Source: Pasteurella sp049670895 (GTDB lineage: Bacteria > Pseudomonadota > Gammaproteobacteria > Enterobacterales > Pasteurellaceae). Taken from it: a stretch of 64,000 bases of DNA. The DNA lies in the NCBI RefSeq assembly GCF_049670895.1, contig NZ_CP187170.1; one strand, given 5' to 3'. Within the stretch, counting starts at the first letter, position 1, and each line of letters opens with the position of its first letter. A program made the position numbers and the translations under genes. Positions 8,980 through 17,613 of this stretch are shown here, one piece after another. The notes under the pieces are model-generated. The model was not told where the DNA came from, searched no databases, and saw nothing but the letters and a program-made list of their open reading frames with translations.

Positions 8980-10044
8980 ATGTTTAAGATGGTTAGCTCA
9001 CCCCATACTCATTCAGGCAAACTCACCATGCGTATTATGCTATGGGTGATGGTGGCTATGTTGCCAGCCATTTGCGTGCAATTGTATTATTTTGGTTATG
9101 GTGTGCTTATTCAGTCTGCACTTGGCATCAGCTTTGCCCTATTTTTAGAATGGGCAGTCACCTTATTGCGTAAAAAACCTGCCTTATTTTATATTTCGGA
9201 TTTTAGTGTCATTCTGACGGCGTTAATTTTATCGGTGGCGATTCCACCTTACGCCCCTTATTGGGTCATTTTAATCGGGGTATTTTGTGCGGTGATTTTA
9301 GGCAAGCATGTTTATGGTGGCTTAGGACAAAATTTATTTAACCCTGCGATGGTCGGTTATGTGGTGTTATTAATTTCCTTTCCACTACAAATGACTACTT
9401 GGTTACCGCCATTACGTTTATTAAGTGAGCCACCCACTTTGGCGGATGCTTACCATTTAATTTTTACGGGGTTTAGCACTGACGGGTTTAGCCTTCACCA
9501 ACTCACTCAATCTGTGGATGCCATTACTCAAGCTACCCCTTTGGATAGTGCTAAAGTGCTTTTGACAAACAAAACCTTAGAAAATGCAGAAGTCGCTTAC
9601 CAAACCTTATTTGCCTCGCCTATTTTTAGTCATACGTTGGCAATTGGGTGGTGGCAAGTTAATTTGGCGTTTTTATGCGGTGGGCTTTTTCTCATTTGGA
9701 AACGTATCGTTCACTGGCAAATTCCCGTCGCCATGTTGGCAAGCTTTACGCTTTTAGCCAGCCTCACGGAATTATTTTCCAGTATGCATTTATACACATT
9801 TACCCATTTATTCAGTGGTGCCATGATGTTTGGGGCATTTTTTATCGCTACTGATCCTGTCACCGCCTCCATTACCCCAAGAGGGAAATTAGTATTTGGG
9901 GCGTTAGTTGGCATGTTAGTGTATGTGATTCGTTTTTATGGAAATTACCCTGATGGCGTGGCATTTGCCGTGTTACTGAGCAATATTTGCGTGCCTTTGA
10001 TCGATCACTATACCCGTCCAAGAGTGGCTGGGCATCGCCAATAA
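8980..10044 (+). CDS. rsxD: Electron transport complex subunit RsxD/RnfD
   Basis: This integral membrane protein has 354 residues from the ATG at 8980, chosen because AAGGA sits 8 bases upstream; an upstream TTG would add 13 unlikely residues. It has many membrane helices and the motifs GGLGQNLFNPAMVGYVVLL and DPVTASITPRGK. The latter, with the threonine in D-P-V-T-A-S, is the site to which FMN is covalently attached in RnfD/NqrB proteins. It belongs to the Rnf ion pump and is followed by rsxG after 11 bases. Confidence 0.94.
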   Translation: MFKMVSSPHTHSGKLTMRIMLWVMVAMLPAICVQLYYFGYGVLIQSALGISFALFLEWAVTLLRKKPALFYISDFSVILTALILSVAIPPYAPYWVILIGVFCAVILGKHVYGGLGQNLFNPAMVGYVVLLISFPLQMTTWLPPLRLLSEPPTLADAYHLIFTGFSTDGFSLHQLTQSVDAITQATPLDSAKVLLTNKTLENAEVAYQTLFASPIFSHTLAIGWWQVNLAFLCGGLFLIWKRIVHWQIPVAMLASFTLLASLTELFSSMHLYTFTHLFSGAMMFGAFFIATDPVTASITPRGKLVFGALVGMLVYVIRFYGNYPDGVAFAVLLSNICVPLIDHYTRPRVAGHRQ

Positions 10045-10055
10045 AGAGGGATAAA

Positions 10056-10670
10056 ATGAAAATCATCAAAATCTCAAGCTATTATGCCGCACTTCTTGCT
10101 TTTATTGCCTTCCTTTGCAGTGCATTGTCCACTGGGGTTTATTTCTTAACAAAAGAAAAGATCAATGCGGAAATCACAAGGCAAAAACAAACCTTATTAT
10201 TACAAGTGGTGCCGCAACACTATTTTGATAATGCCTTACTGGAAGGGTGTCATACGCCCAATAACCCTAAATTGCGTGAGCAACGTATTCAAGAAATTTG
10301 TATTGCCAGCAAACAAGGACAAACAACAGCCTACGCCTTAGAAACCATTGCCCCAGAAGGCTATTCAGGCAATATTCGACTCTTAATTGGCGTGACACCA
10401 CAAGGCAAAATTTTAGGCGTGCGTGTACTAGAACACCACGAAACACCAGGGTTGGGCGATAAAATTGAAACCCGTTTTTCACAATGGATTTATAGTTTCA
10501 CCGACCAACAAATCGATCCCAATCGGTTAAGTGAATGGGCAGTGAAAAAAGATGGAGGGAAATTTGACCAATTTGCAGGTGCAACCATTACCCCTCGAGC
10601 CATCGTTAACCAAGTGAAAAACAGCGTACTCACCCTGTTAAATGAAATTAATCAAGAGGCAGTACAATGA
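10056..10670 (+). CDS. rsxG: Electron transport complex FMN-binding subunit RsxG/RnfG
   Basis: This 204-residue protein starts at 10056 behind AGAGGG. It has one N-terminal membrane helix and a periplasmic FMN-binding domain. The pattern ETPGLGDKIE and then the covalent FMN site in FDQFAGATITPRAIV (S/T-G-A-T type) are clear. It carries electrons on the outer face of the membrane in the Rnf complex. Its stop overlaps the rsxE start (ATGA). Confidence 0.94.
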   Translation: MKIIKISSYYAALLAFIAFLCSALSTGVYFLTKEKINAEITRQKQTLLLQVVPQHYFDNALLEGCHTPNNPKLREQRIQEICIASKQGQTTAYALETIAPEGYSGNIRLLIGVTPQGKILGVRVLEHHETPGLGDKIETRFSQWIYSFTDQQIDPNRLSEWAVKKDGGKFDQFAGATITPRAIVNQVKNSVLTLLNEINQEAVQ

Positions 10671-11389
10671 GCGAAATTCTTGAAAAACAGACCGCACTTT
10701 CTGTCGAAAATACAGAGGTGCTTGAACATAATTTAGCTGAACCCGCTAAAAGCAATCCTTGGAAAACACTTTTACAGCAAGGGTTATGGAAGAATAACGC
10801 CACCCTCGTGCAATTACTTGGGCTGTGTCCGTTATTGGCGGTTTCAAACAGTGTGACCAATGCACTGGGATTAGGTCTTGCAACTATGTTGGTTTTAATG
10901 TGCAGTAATACGGTGGTTTCTCTCCTTCGTCGTCATATTCCAAGTGAAATTCGTATTCCTATTTATGTGATGATCATTGCCACCACCGTTACCATTGTGC
11001 AATTGCTGATGAATGCTTATACCTATTCCCTTTATCAATCCTTAGGGATTTTTATTCCGTTGATTGTCACCAACTGCATTGTAATTGGGCGAGCCGAAGC
11101 CTTTGCCTCTAAAAATAACCTCTTGTCTTCCCTTTTTGATGGTTTTGCCATGGGATTAGGCATGTGTTTAAGTTTAGTGGCATTAGGGGCAATACGAGAA
11201 ATATTAGGGAATGGCACGCTGTTTGACGGCATTGAACATTTACTCGGTGAATGGGCAAAAGGCTTACGCATGGAATTTTTTCATTTAGAAAGTCATTTCT
11301 TGCTCGCCATTTTGCCACCGGGTGCCTTTATTGGCTTAGCTTTCCTTTTAGCCATAAAAAATTTCATTGATCAGCGTAAAAAATCATGA
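10667..11389 (+). CDS. rsxE: Electron transport complex subunit RsxE/RnfE
   Basis: This 240-residue membrane subunit is paralogous to RsxA, with NATLVQLLGLCPLLAVSNSVTN and IFIPLIVTNCIVIGRAEAFA. The N-terminal 40 residues are hydrophilic, and an uptake signal falls inside this part of the gene (ACCGCACTT near 10691). It overlaps rsxG in front and nth behind by 4 bases each, so the whole set is probably co-transcribed. Confidence 0.95.
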   Translation: MSEILEKQTALSVENTEVLEHNLAEPAKSNPWKTLLQQGLWKNNATLVQLLGLCPLLAVSNSVTNALGLGLATMLVLMCSNTVVSLLRRHIPSEIRIPIYVMIIATTVTIVQLLMNAYTYSLYQSLGIFIPLIVTNCIVIGRAEAFASKNNLLSSLFDGFAMGLGMCLSLVALGAIREILGNGTLFDGIEHLLGEWAKGLRMEFFHLESHFLLAILPPGAFIGLAFLLAIKNFIDQRKKS

Positions 11390-12018
11390 ATAAGCAAAAA
11401 CGTATTGAGATTTTAACCCGCCTGCGGGATCAAAATCCTCACCCAACCACTGAACTTCACTACAGCACCCCTTTTGAATTATTGATTGCGGTGATTTTAT
11501 CTGCACAAGCCACAGATAAAGGGGTGAATAAAGCCACCGATAAATTATTTCCTGTTGCCAATACCCCCGAAGCCATTTTGGCATTGGGTGTCGAGGGCTT
11601 AAAAGACTATATCAAAACCATTGGGCTATTTAATAGTAAGGCTGAAAATATCATCAAAACTTGCCGTGATTTAATCGAAAAACATCATGGCGAAATTCCA
11701 CAAAATCGAGCCGAACTTGAAGCCTTAGCAGGTGTGGGACGAAAAACAGCCAATGTGGTGTTAAATACCGCCTTTGGACAACCCACCATTGCCGTAGATA
11801 CACATATTTTTCGTGTATCCAATCGTACAGGATTTGCCCCAGGTAAAGATGTGGTGAAAGTGGAAGAAAAACTGCTTAAAGTGGTTCCCGCTGAATTTAA
11901 GGTGAACGTACATCACTGGTTAATTTTACATGGTCGCTATACTTGCATTGCACGCAAACCCCGTTGTGGGTCTTGCTTAATTGAAGACCTTTGTGAATTT
12001 AAAGAAAAAACCGAATAA
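11386..12018 (+). CDS. nth: Endonuclease III (DNA glycosylase/AP lyase)
   Basis: This 210-residue enzyme removes oxidised pyrimidines in base-excision repair. It has the helix-hairpin-helix LAGVGRKTANVV with catalytic lysine K120 and the catalytic aspartate D138 in AVDTHIFRVSNR, numbered as in E. coli Nth. The C-terminal 4Fe-4S loop is C-x6-C-x2-C-x5-C (CIARKPRCGSCLIEDLC). Placement directly behind rsxE is the usual gamma-proteobacterial arrangement. Confidence 0.97.
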   Translation: MNKQKRIEILTRLRDQNPHPTTELHYSTPFELLIAVILSAQATDKGVNKATDKLFPVANTPEAILALGVEGLKDYIKTIGLFNSKAENIIKTCRDLIEKHHGEIPQNRAELEALAGVGRKTANVVLNTAFGQPTIAVDTHIFRVSNRTGFAPGKDVVKVEEKLLKVVPAEFKVNVHHWLILHGRYTCIARKPRCGSCLIEDLCEFKEKTE

Positions 12019-12098
12019 CTAACCTTTTGTTAGCCTATTGCCATACATTGGCTCATTTCTTTTTACTTTTTAATAATAACGATAATTTGGATTTAATT

Positions 12099-13460
12099 AT
12101 GACAAAAAAACCAGAAAGACAAACTTGGTCAAGTCGATTGACTTATATTATGACCGTCGCAGGGGCGACCGTCGGCTTCGGTGCGACTTGGCGTTTCCCT
12201 TATTTAGTGGGTGAAAACGGCGGCGGTGCCTATGTATTTTTATTTTGTTTAGCGATGATTTTAATCGGGATTCCGATGATTTTGGTCGAAAATGTGATTG
12301 GACGCCGTTTACGAGTCAACTCCATTGATGCGTTTGGCGATAAATTGAAAACTCGCCATTCCAAATATTGGAAAATAATCGGCTACATGGGCTTACTCGG
12401 GGCATTTGGAATTATGGCCTATTATATGGTGTTGGGCGGTTGGGTGATCACCTATATCATCCACTTGATTACAGGCACGCTAGACGTTTCAGCCCCTATC
12501 ACGAAAGAGGTGGCAAAAGCGTTCTATGATCTGCACATCAGCCACAGTCCTTTAGAAATTTCACTTTATACCTTGCTATTCGTTGTGGTGAACTACATTA
12601 TTTTGGCAAAAGGGATTATTGGGGGAATTGAACGTTCCGTCAAATATTTAATGCCATTATTATTCGTTTTTCTCATTGGTATGGTCATTCGCAACATTAC
12701 ATTGCCAGGGGCAATGGAAGGGATTACCTTCTATCTCAAACCCGATTTTTCTAAAATCACCCCACAGCTGTTTATTTTTGTATTGGGTCAAGTTTTCTTT
12801 GCCTTAAGTTTAGGCTTTGGTGTGCTTATCACCTTATCAAGCTATTTAAATAAAGAAGAAAATTTAATTCAAACTGCGGTGATTACGGGCTTTACTAATA
12901 CGATTATTGCTGTTTTAGCAGGCTTTATGATTTTCCCTTCGTTGTTTACCTTTGGTATTGCCCCTAACTCAGGACCGACTTTAGTGTTCCAAAGTTTACC
13001 GATAGTGTTTTCCCACTTATGGCTGGGGAAAGTCTTTGCCATTATTTTCTTTAGCTTATTATTGATTGCGGCATTAACCACCTCTTTAACCATTTATGAA
13101 GTGATCATCACTGCTTTACAAGAAAAGCTCAAAATGCGTCGAAGTAAAGCCATTGCAGCCACATTAGGCAGTATTTTCTTATTAGGTAACTTACCTTCAA
13201 TTTTAGGGGATAATCTGTTTAAAGATGTCAAAATTTTCGGAAAAAGTATTTTTGATGCCTTTGATTATGCCAGTGGTAACATTTTATTTATGCTAACCGC
13301 CTTAGGTTGTGCGATTTTCGTAGGCTTTGTGTTAAAAGATGAAGCGAAACGTGAATTATCACCGAATCCTAATTCCACCTTTACCACCATTTGGTTTAAC
13401 TATGTCAAATATGTGGTTCCTTTCATTATTTTAGTGATTTTTATCAGTAACTTAATTTAA
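12099..13460 (+). CDS. Sodium-dependent transporter of the NSS/SNF family
   Basis: The protein has about 453 residues from the ATG at 12099; an in-frame TTG at 12027 would add residues that do not look coding. It has around 11-12 membrane segments and the NSS sodium/substrate signature TVAGATVGFGATWRFPYLVGENGGGAY near the N-terminus. Family members import amino acids or related solutes with sodium. The substrate cannot be told from sequence. A strong terminator follows the stop. Confidence 0.88.
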   Translation: MTKKPERQTWSSRLTYIMTVAGATVGFGATWRFPYLVGENGGGAYVFLFCLAMILIGIPMILVENVIGRRLRVNSIDAFGDKLKTRHSKYWKIIGYMGLLGAFGIMAYYMVLGGWVITYIIHLITGTLDVSAPITKEVAKAFYDLHISHSPLEISLYTLLFVVVNYIILAKGIIGGIERSVKYLMPLLFVFLIGMVIRNITLPGAMEGITFYLKPDFSKITPQLFIFVLGQVFFALSLGFGVLITLSSYLNKEENLIQTAVITGFTNTIIAVLAGFMIFPSLFTFGIAPNSGPTLVFQSLPIVFSHLWLGKVFAIIFFSLLLIAALTTSLTIYEVIITALQEKLKMRRSKAIAATLGSIFLLGNLPSILGDNLFKDVKIFGKSIFDAFDYASGNILFMLTALGCAIFVGFVLKDEAKRELSPNPNSTFTTIWFNYVKYVVPFIILVIFISNLI

Positions 13461-13461
13461 A

Positions 13462-13493
13462 GAAAACGGGGTAAATCACTTTACCCCGTTTTC
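13462..13493. terminator. Intrinsic terminator after the sodium-dependent transporter
   Basis: GAAAACGGGGTAAA and TTTACCCCGTTTTC form a perfect 14-bp stem around a 4-base loop, followed by TTTTTC. Confidence 0.92.
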
Positions 13494-13555
13494 TTTTTCG
13501 TCCACGAAAACCATGTTAAAAAGCACCGCACTTTTCTTCTGCCCTGCCTACATTG

Positions 13556-14158
13556 CTATGATGACGACAAAGCAATTTCATCAATGGGCTTACCAAAACT
13601 GGGAATAAAAACTTGCATAAAATACGTCATTTCCTCACTCTGCCATTGATGCATTAAAACTTCCAAACGGGCTTTTGCCGCTTTAAATTCTTGGTTGCCA
13701 TTTTCTAATTCAAACTGTGCTTTAATATAGGCACAAATCAGATCCGCCTGTTTAACAAGGTGCTTTTCTTGCTCAGAAAAGGTTTCTGTATTGAGATACG
13801 GGGCAAAATCTGACTGTAATTCATCGGGTAATAAAGCCAACAAATGGGTTTGTGCCGCATTTTCAATTTGCTTATAGGCTTGTGTAATCTCGGCGTTGAA
13901 ATACTTGATAGGAGTTGGCAAATCCCCCGTAAAAATTTCTGACGTGTCGTGATACATCGCCATCACCGCAATACGATCGGGATTTAACTGCCCTTGATAA
14001 AATTTATTTTTAATTAAGGCTAAAGCATGTGCCACAAAGGCAACTTGTAAACTATGCTCGGCTAAGTTTTCCTTTTCAAGATTACGCATTAAAGACCAAC
14101 GCTGAATCAAACGTAAACGGTCTAAACACGCAAAAAAATGGCTGGTTTTTATCTCCAT
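13556..14158 (-). CDS. yfbR: HD-domain 5'-deoxynucleotidase YfbR
   Basis: This 200-residue HD-superfamily hydrolase has metal-binding residues visible in the order H (NLAEHSLQVAFVAHALA), HD (MAMYHDTSEIFTGDLPTPIK), and D (VKQADLICAYI). RWSLMRN near the N-terminus is typical of YfbR, which removes phosphate from deoxyribonucleoside 5'-monophosphates. AAGGA lies about 11 bases before the ATG. It lies 30 bases upstream of degS's 3' end on the same strand and may be transcribed with the degS-ribD-nrdR group. Confidence 0.9.
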   Translation of the reverse strand: MEIKTSHFFACLDRLRLIQRWSLMRNLEKENLAEHSLQVAFVAHALALIKNKFYQGQLNPDRIAVMAMYHDTSEIFTGDLPTPIKYFNAEITQAYKQIENAAQTHLLALLPDELQSDFAPYLNTETFSEQEKHLVKQADLICAYIKAQFELENGNQEFKAAKARLEVLMHQWQSEEMTYFMQVFIPSFGKPIDEIALSSS

Positions 14159-14188
14159 TGGCTCGTTTTTCCTTATAGGATAATGGCT

Positions 14189-15214
14189 TTAATTAAGCGG
14201 ATATTCTTCGATCACAACGGGTAATTCAATAATCTGACCTAAACGAGAAATCACCACATTTAACTGGGTATTAGGTCGAGTATTGCTAATCACTTGCATC
14301 ATTTGAGCAGGCGAAATGGCATCCACGTCCCCCACCTTCAAAATAATATCGCCCGCTTTCACCCCTGCTTTCCCTGCTGGGCTATTAGGACTGACGTTAG
14401 TAATTAAAATGCCTTTCTCAACATTCACACCCTGCCCATTGCTAAACAAAATATCACTTTGCACCCCAAAATAGCCACGAATCACTCTGCCATCTCGAAT
14501 AATTTTTTTCATCACATCATTAGCAAGATCAATCGGAATCGCAAAGTTGAGCCCTTCGGCAATTTCGCTGGAGGTTTTCCCAATACTTAGGGTGTTAATA
14601 CCAATAAGTTCACCAAGCGAATTAATTAATGCCCCACCAGAATTACCACGATTTACCGAAGCATCGGTTTGAATAAAGTTTTGACGCCCCACAGAATCGC
14701 CCACCGCATTACGCCCAACTGCACTGATAATCCCTTGTGAAACACTTTGACCTAAGTTGTAGGGATTGCCTATTGCTAAAGCAATATCTCCCACATGAAT
14801 TTTTCGATTGGGATTTTGGGGAATTGTCGATAAATTGTCTGCCCGAATTTTTAACACCGCAAGATCCGTCAAGCTATCAGACCCAATTAAACTGGCATCA
14901 AAAAATTGTCCATTTTGTAATGCCACCACAATTTGATCAGCATTTTGGATCACATGTTTATTTGTCAAAATATAACCATCTTTTGACATAATCACACCCG
15001 AGCCTAGATTGCCAATTTCTAACTGCTCTGCACTGTTGACTGAAAAAGAACGATTATAAACATTCACAACCGCAGGCGAGGCAATACGCACAGCCGCTTT
15101 AAAGCTCATGGGCTCTTCTTGAAAAAGACTCATCCGTTTAATGTGTGGAAATAACAAAATGACTGCGGCACAGATAAGCCCAATAATGACTGAACGAAGA
15201 AGTTTCTTGATCAT
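14189..15214 (-). CDS. degS: Periplasmic stress-sensor serine protease DegS
   Basis: This 341-residue protein has an uncleaved N-terminal membrane anchor (about residues 5-25), a trypsin-like protease domain and one PDZ domain (about 240-335). The catalytic triad is H87 (TNKHVI), D117 (LTDLAVL) and S192 (RGNSGGALI). DegS cuts the anti-sigma factor RseA when its PDZ domain binds misfolded outer-membrane proteins. One PDZ domain and a membrane anchor separate it from DegP and DegQ. Its start overlaps the ribD stop by 4 bases. Confidence 0.93.
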   Translation of the reverse strand: MIKKLLRSVIIGLICAAVILLFPHIKRMSLFQEEPMSFKAAVRIASPAVVNVYNRSFSVNSAEQLEIGNLGSGVIMSKDGYILTNKHVIQNADQIVVALQNGQFFDASLIGSDSLTDLAVLKIRADNLSTIPQNPNRKIHVGDIALAIGNPYNLGQSVSQGIISAVGRNAVGDSVGRQNFIQTDASVNRGNSGGALINSLGELIGINTLSIGKTSSEIAEGLNFAIPIDLANDVMKKIIRDGRVIRGYFGVQSDILFSNGQGVNVEKGILITNVSPNSPAGKAGVKAGDIILKVGDVDAISPAQMMQVISNTRPNTQLNVVISRLGQIIELPVVIEEYPLN

Positions 15215-16341
15215 ACAGGCTCCGTCATCCGTGGATGATAAATCATTTTCATGTCATCACCGATTCTCTCAACGCTATGCAATTGCCATTGACTCGCTTG
15301 TGCTAATGTTTGCAAGTGTGGCAATTTGCATAACCCTCTTGCCTCATCACCTAATAATTTTGGAGCAATATAGATGATTAACTCATCCACTAATTTAGCT
15401 TCAATCAATGCCCCCGCTAAGGTTGCACCTGCTTCAATCCAAAGGGTATTGATTTGACGTCGCCCTAATTCTGTCATTAAATCAGATAAATCGGTGTTGC
15501 TAGGGGCAAGCTGAATCTGCTCGCAAAAAGCGGGAAACCCCACCAAAGAACGTGGCATGTCACTCACAAGCCAAACGGGTGAAGGGATTTGAAATAATCG
15601 CTGTGAAGGTTGAATTTGATGTTTGGAATCTAAAATAACACGCACAGGCTGGCGTAGATTTTCTTCGGCATACTCGGCTTTCACCTTGTCAGGAAATTGT
15701 TGCCAACGCACATTTAATAAAGGATCATCGGCAAGCACGGTGGCACTGGTGGACAAAATCGCCGAGGCTTTCGCTCGTTCAGCTTGCACATCCGCACGAG
15801 CCAGTTCGCCTGTAATCCATTTACTTTCCCCACTTGCCATGGCGGTTCTGCCATCTAAACTCATTGCCATTTTAAGTTGAACATAAGGTTTGCCTGTACG
15901 CATCCGTTTGAGAAATCCCCGATTCAGCCATTCTGCTTTTTCTTCCAACAAACCGACCGCACTTTCTATTCCTGCCTCTGCTAACAGGTTTAGACCTTTT
16001 CCTGCCACTTGCGGATTAGGATCGCACATGGCACTGATCACTTTTGCCACCCCTGCCTCAATCAAGCCTTTTGCACAAGGCGGCGTTCGACCAAAATGCG
16101 AACAAGGCTCTAAGGTCACATAGGCGGTTGCCCCACGGGCATTTTCACCCGCTTCCCGCAATGCCATCACTTCTGCATGTGGCTCTCCAGCTTTAGCGTG
16201 AAAACCTCGTCCCACAATCACCCCATCTTTCACCAAAACACAGCCTACTGACGGATTTGGTGTGGTGGTAAATTGCCCTTTTTCCGCTAAATCTAATGCC
16301 ATCTGCATATAAACAACATCTTGTGCAGTAAACGTGGTCAT
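15211..16341 (-). CDS. ribD: Bifunctional riboflavin biosynthesis deaminase/reductase RibD
   Basis: This 376-residue enzyme has an N-terminal cytidine-deaminase-like zinc domain (HAEVMAL, then EPCSHFGRTPPCAKG) and a C-terminal reductase domain (KMAMSLDGRTAMASGESKWIT). It performs the second and third steps from GTP to riboflavin. It ends 4 bases inside degS and starts 1 base after nrdR stops; nrdR-ribD is a widespread gene pair. Confidence 0.96.
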   Translation of the reverse strand: MTTFTAQDVVYMQMALDLAEKGQFTTTPNPSVGCVLVKDGVIVGRGFHAKAGEPHAEVMALREAGENARGATAYVTLEPCSHFGRTPPCAKGLIEAGVAKVISAMCDPNPQVAGKGLNLLAEAGIESAVGLLEEKAEWLNRGFLKRMRTGKPYVQLKMAMSLDGRTAMASGESKWITGELARADVQAERAKASAILSTSATVLADDPLLNVRWQQFPDKVKAEYAEENLRQPVRVILDSKHQIQPSQRLFQIPSPVWLVSDMPRSLVGFPAFCEQIQLAPSNTDLSDLMTELGRRQINTLWIEAGATLAGALIEAKLVDELIIYIAPKLLGDEARGLCKLPHLQTLAQASQWQLHSVERIGDDMKMIYHPRMTEPV

Positions 16342-16342
16342 A

Positions 16343-16792
16343 CTAATCCCTTAATTTTTCAATTTCTTTACTAAATTGGTTAATATCATCAAAACTTAAA
16401 TACACTGAAGCGAAACGAATATAAGCGACTTTATCTAATTTTTTCAATTCTTCCATCGCCAATTTCCCCACTTCCTTACTCGGCACCTCACGCTCTCCAC
16501 TGGCTCGTAAACGGTGCATAATATGACTAATGGCTTTTTCCACATCATCGGCACTCACAGGACGTTTTTCTAAAGCATGTTGAATCCCACGGCGAAGTTT
16601 TTCTTCATTAAACGCCTCCCGAGTCCCATCATTTTTAATCACTTTCGGTACAACCAATTCCGCCGTTTCAAAAGTGGTAAAACGCTCATGACAATTTCCA
16701 CATTCACGACGACGGCGTACTTGATAGCCGTCAGATACCAAGCGGCTATCGACGACTTTCGTTTCTTCCGTAGAACAAAAAGGGCAACGCAT
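16343..16792 (-). CDS. nrdR: Transcriptional repressor NrdR
   Basis: This 149-residue protein has an N-terminal zinc ribbon (CPFCSTEETKVVDSR and then RRRECGNCHERFTTFE) and an ATP-cone domain (VIKNDGTREAFNEEKLRRGI). NrdR represses ribonucleotide reductase genes by binding NrdR boxes when it carries dATP/ATP. Its length and start match the family exactly. Confidence 0.97.
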   Translation of the reverse strand: MRCPFCSTEETKVVDSRLVSDGYQVRRRRECGNCHERFTTFETAELVVPKVIKNDGTREAFNEEKLRRGIQHALEKRPVSADDVEKAISHIMHRLRASGEREVPSKEVGKLAMEELKKLDKVAYIRFASVYLSFDDINQFSKEIEKLRD

Positions 16793-16883
16793 AGAGTTTC
16801 CTTGTGATAAGTAAAATAATTAACATAAATGTACGTTATATTAACAAAAATTGAGATTATTGACGAACGATTATTTTACTTAG

Positions 16884-17477
16884 TTAACGTAAGATCCCGA
16901 CCAGTTCAAAGAAAGTGCGGTAAGATTCCACCTTATTTTGTAAACGCATGGGATAGGCTCGTGAGGTGGAAGGTAAGCGATATAACGCCAATTCACGCCC
17001 CGCATAACAAAACTCAACACATTGATTGGTTTTCGGCATACGGACGTTTTCCTTTAACAGCGACAACAGCGTTTCGGTGGCTTTTCCACCTGTTGTGAAT
17101 AGCCAACGACAATGTGGCACCTGTTGTAACGCAAAAGCCAGATCGACTGGTTCAACAATGGTGAGAAATTTATCGGATGCATTTTCTTTTTCACGAATCG
17201 CCCGTTGTACCGTAGAACATAACGCAATGCCTCTTTCATTCAAAAACCGTTCGATTTTTTCGGGATCAAAACGCTTCTCGTTCGGGACTTGGAAATACTG
17301 AGCATCATGAAAAAACACCTCACCATAGATTCGCCACATATCATTTTGAAAGTTAGGATAATGAAAATGCATACAGCGTTTGTTTTCTTTTGGGGGAAAT
17401 GTCCCCATCATCATCACCGTCGCATGAGGTGGAAAAATAGGTGGGAAAGGATGAGTTTCAATCATTGCTTCATTCAT
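16884..17477 (-). CDS. Uracil-DNA-glycosylase-family protein
   Basis: The protein has about 198 residues from the ATG at 17477 (MNEAMIETHP), preferred to the far upstream frame start because GAGTG precedes it. The motifs VMMMGTFPPKENKRCMHFHY and LYRLPSTSRAYP are in the positions of the active-site and DNA-intercalation motifs of the uracil-DNA glycosylase superfamily. VPHCRWLFTTGGKATETLL would be the central strand. It probably removes uracil or another damaged base, but the exact substrate is unknown. An inverted uptake-signal pair lies just upstream of its start. Confidence 0.75.
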   Translation of the reverse strand: MNEAMIETHPFPPIFPPHATVMMMGTFPPKENKRCMHFHYPNFQNDMWRIYGEVFFHDAQYFQVPNEKRFDPEKIERFLNERGIALCSTVQRAIREKENASDKFLTIVEPVDLAFALQQVPHCRWLFTTGGKATETLLSLLKENVRMPKTNQCVEFCYAGRELALYRLPSTSRAYPMRLQNKVESYRTFFELVGILR

Positions 17478-17505
17478 AAAGTCACTCAAAAAAATAAAAA
17501 AACAG

Positions 17506-17547
17506 ACCGCACGTTTGACCAAAAAATGGGCGTTTTAAAAGTGCGGT
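17506..17547. other. Inverted pair of DNA uptake signals
   Basis: ACCGCAC (17506-17512) faces AAGTGCGGT (17539-17547). The pair lies between two minus-strand genes, downstream of pntB. Confidence 0.75.
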
Positions 17548-17580
17548 ACTTTTTAAAAAAGTTTTTGTGATCAAAAACAA

Positions 17581-17604
17581 AAGGGAATGTTTTCGCATTC
17601 CCTT
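17581..17604 (-). terminator. Intrinsic terminator of pntAB
   Basis: AAGGGAATG and CATTCCCTT pair over a 6-base loop. On the minus strand it is followed by a TTTGTTTTTG tract, 10 bases after the pntB stop. Confidence 0.85.
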
Positions 17605-17613
17605 ATCAACACA

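Noticed and set aside
17566..17580. A possible CRP half-site (TTTTTGTGATCAAAAAC) downstream of pntB.
   Set aside because: It lies at a transcription end next to a terminator and lacks the full TGTGA-N6-TCACA symmetry.
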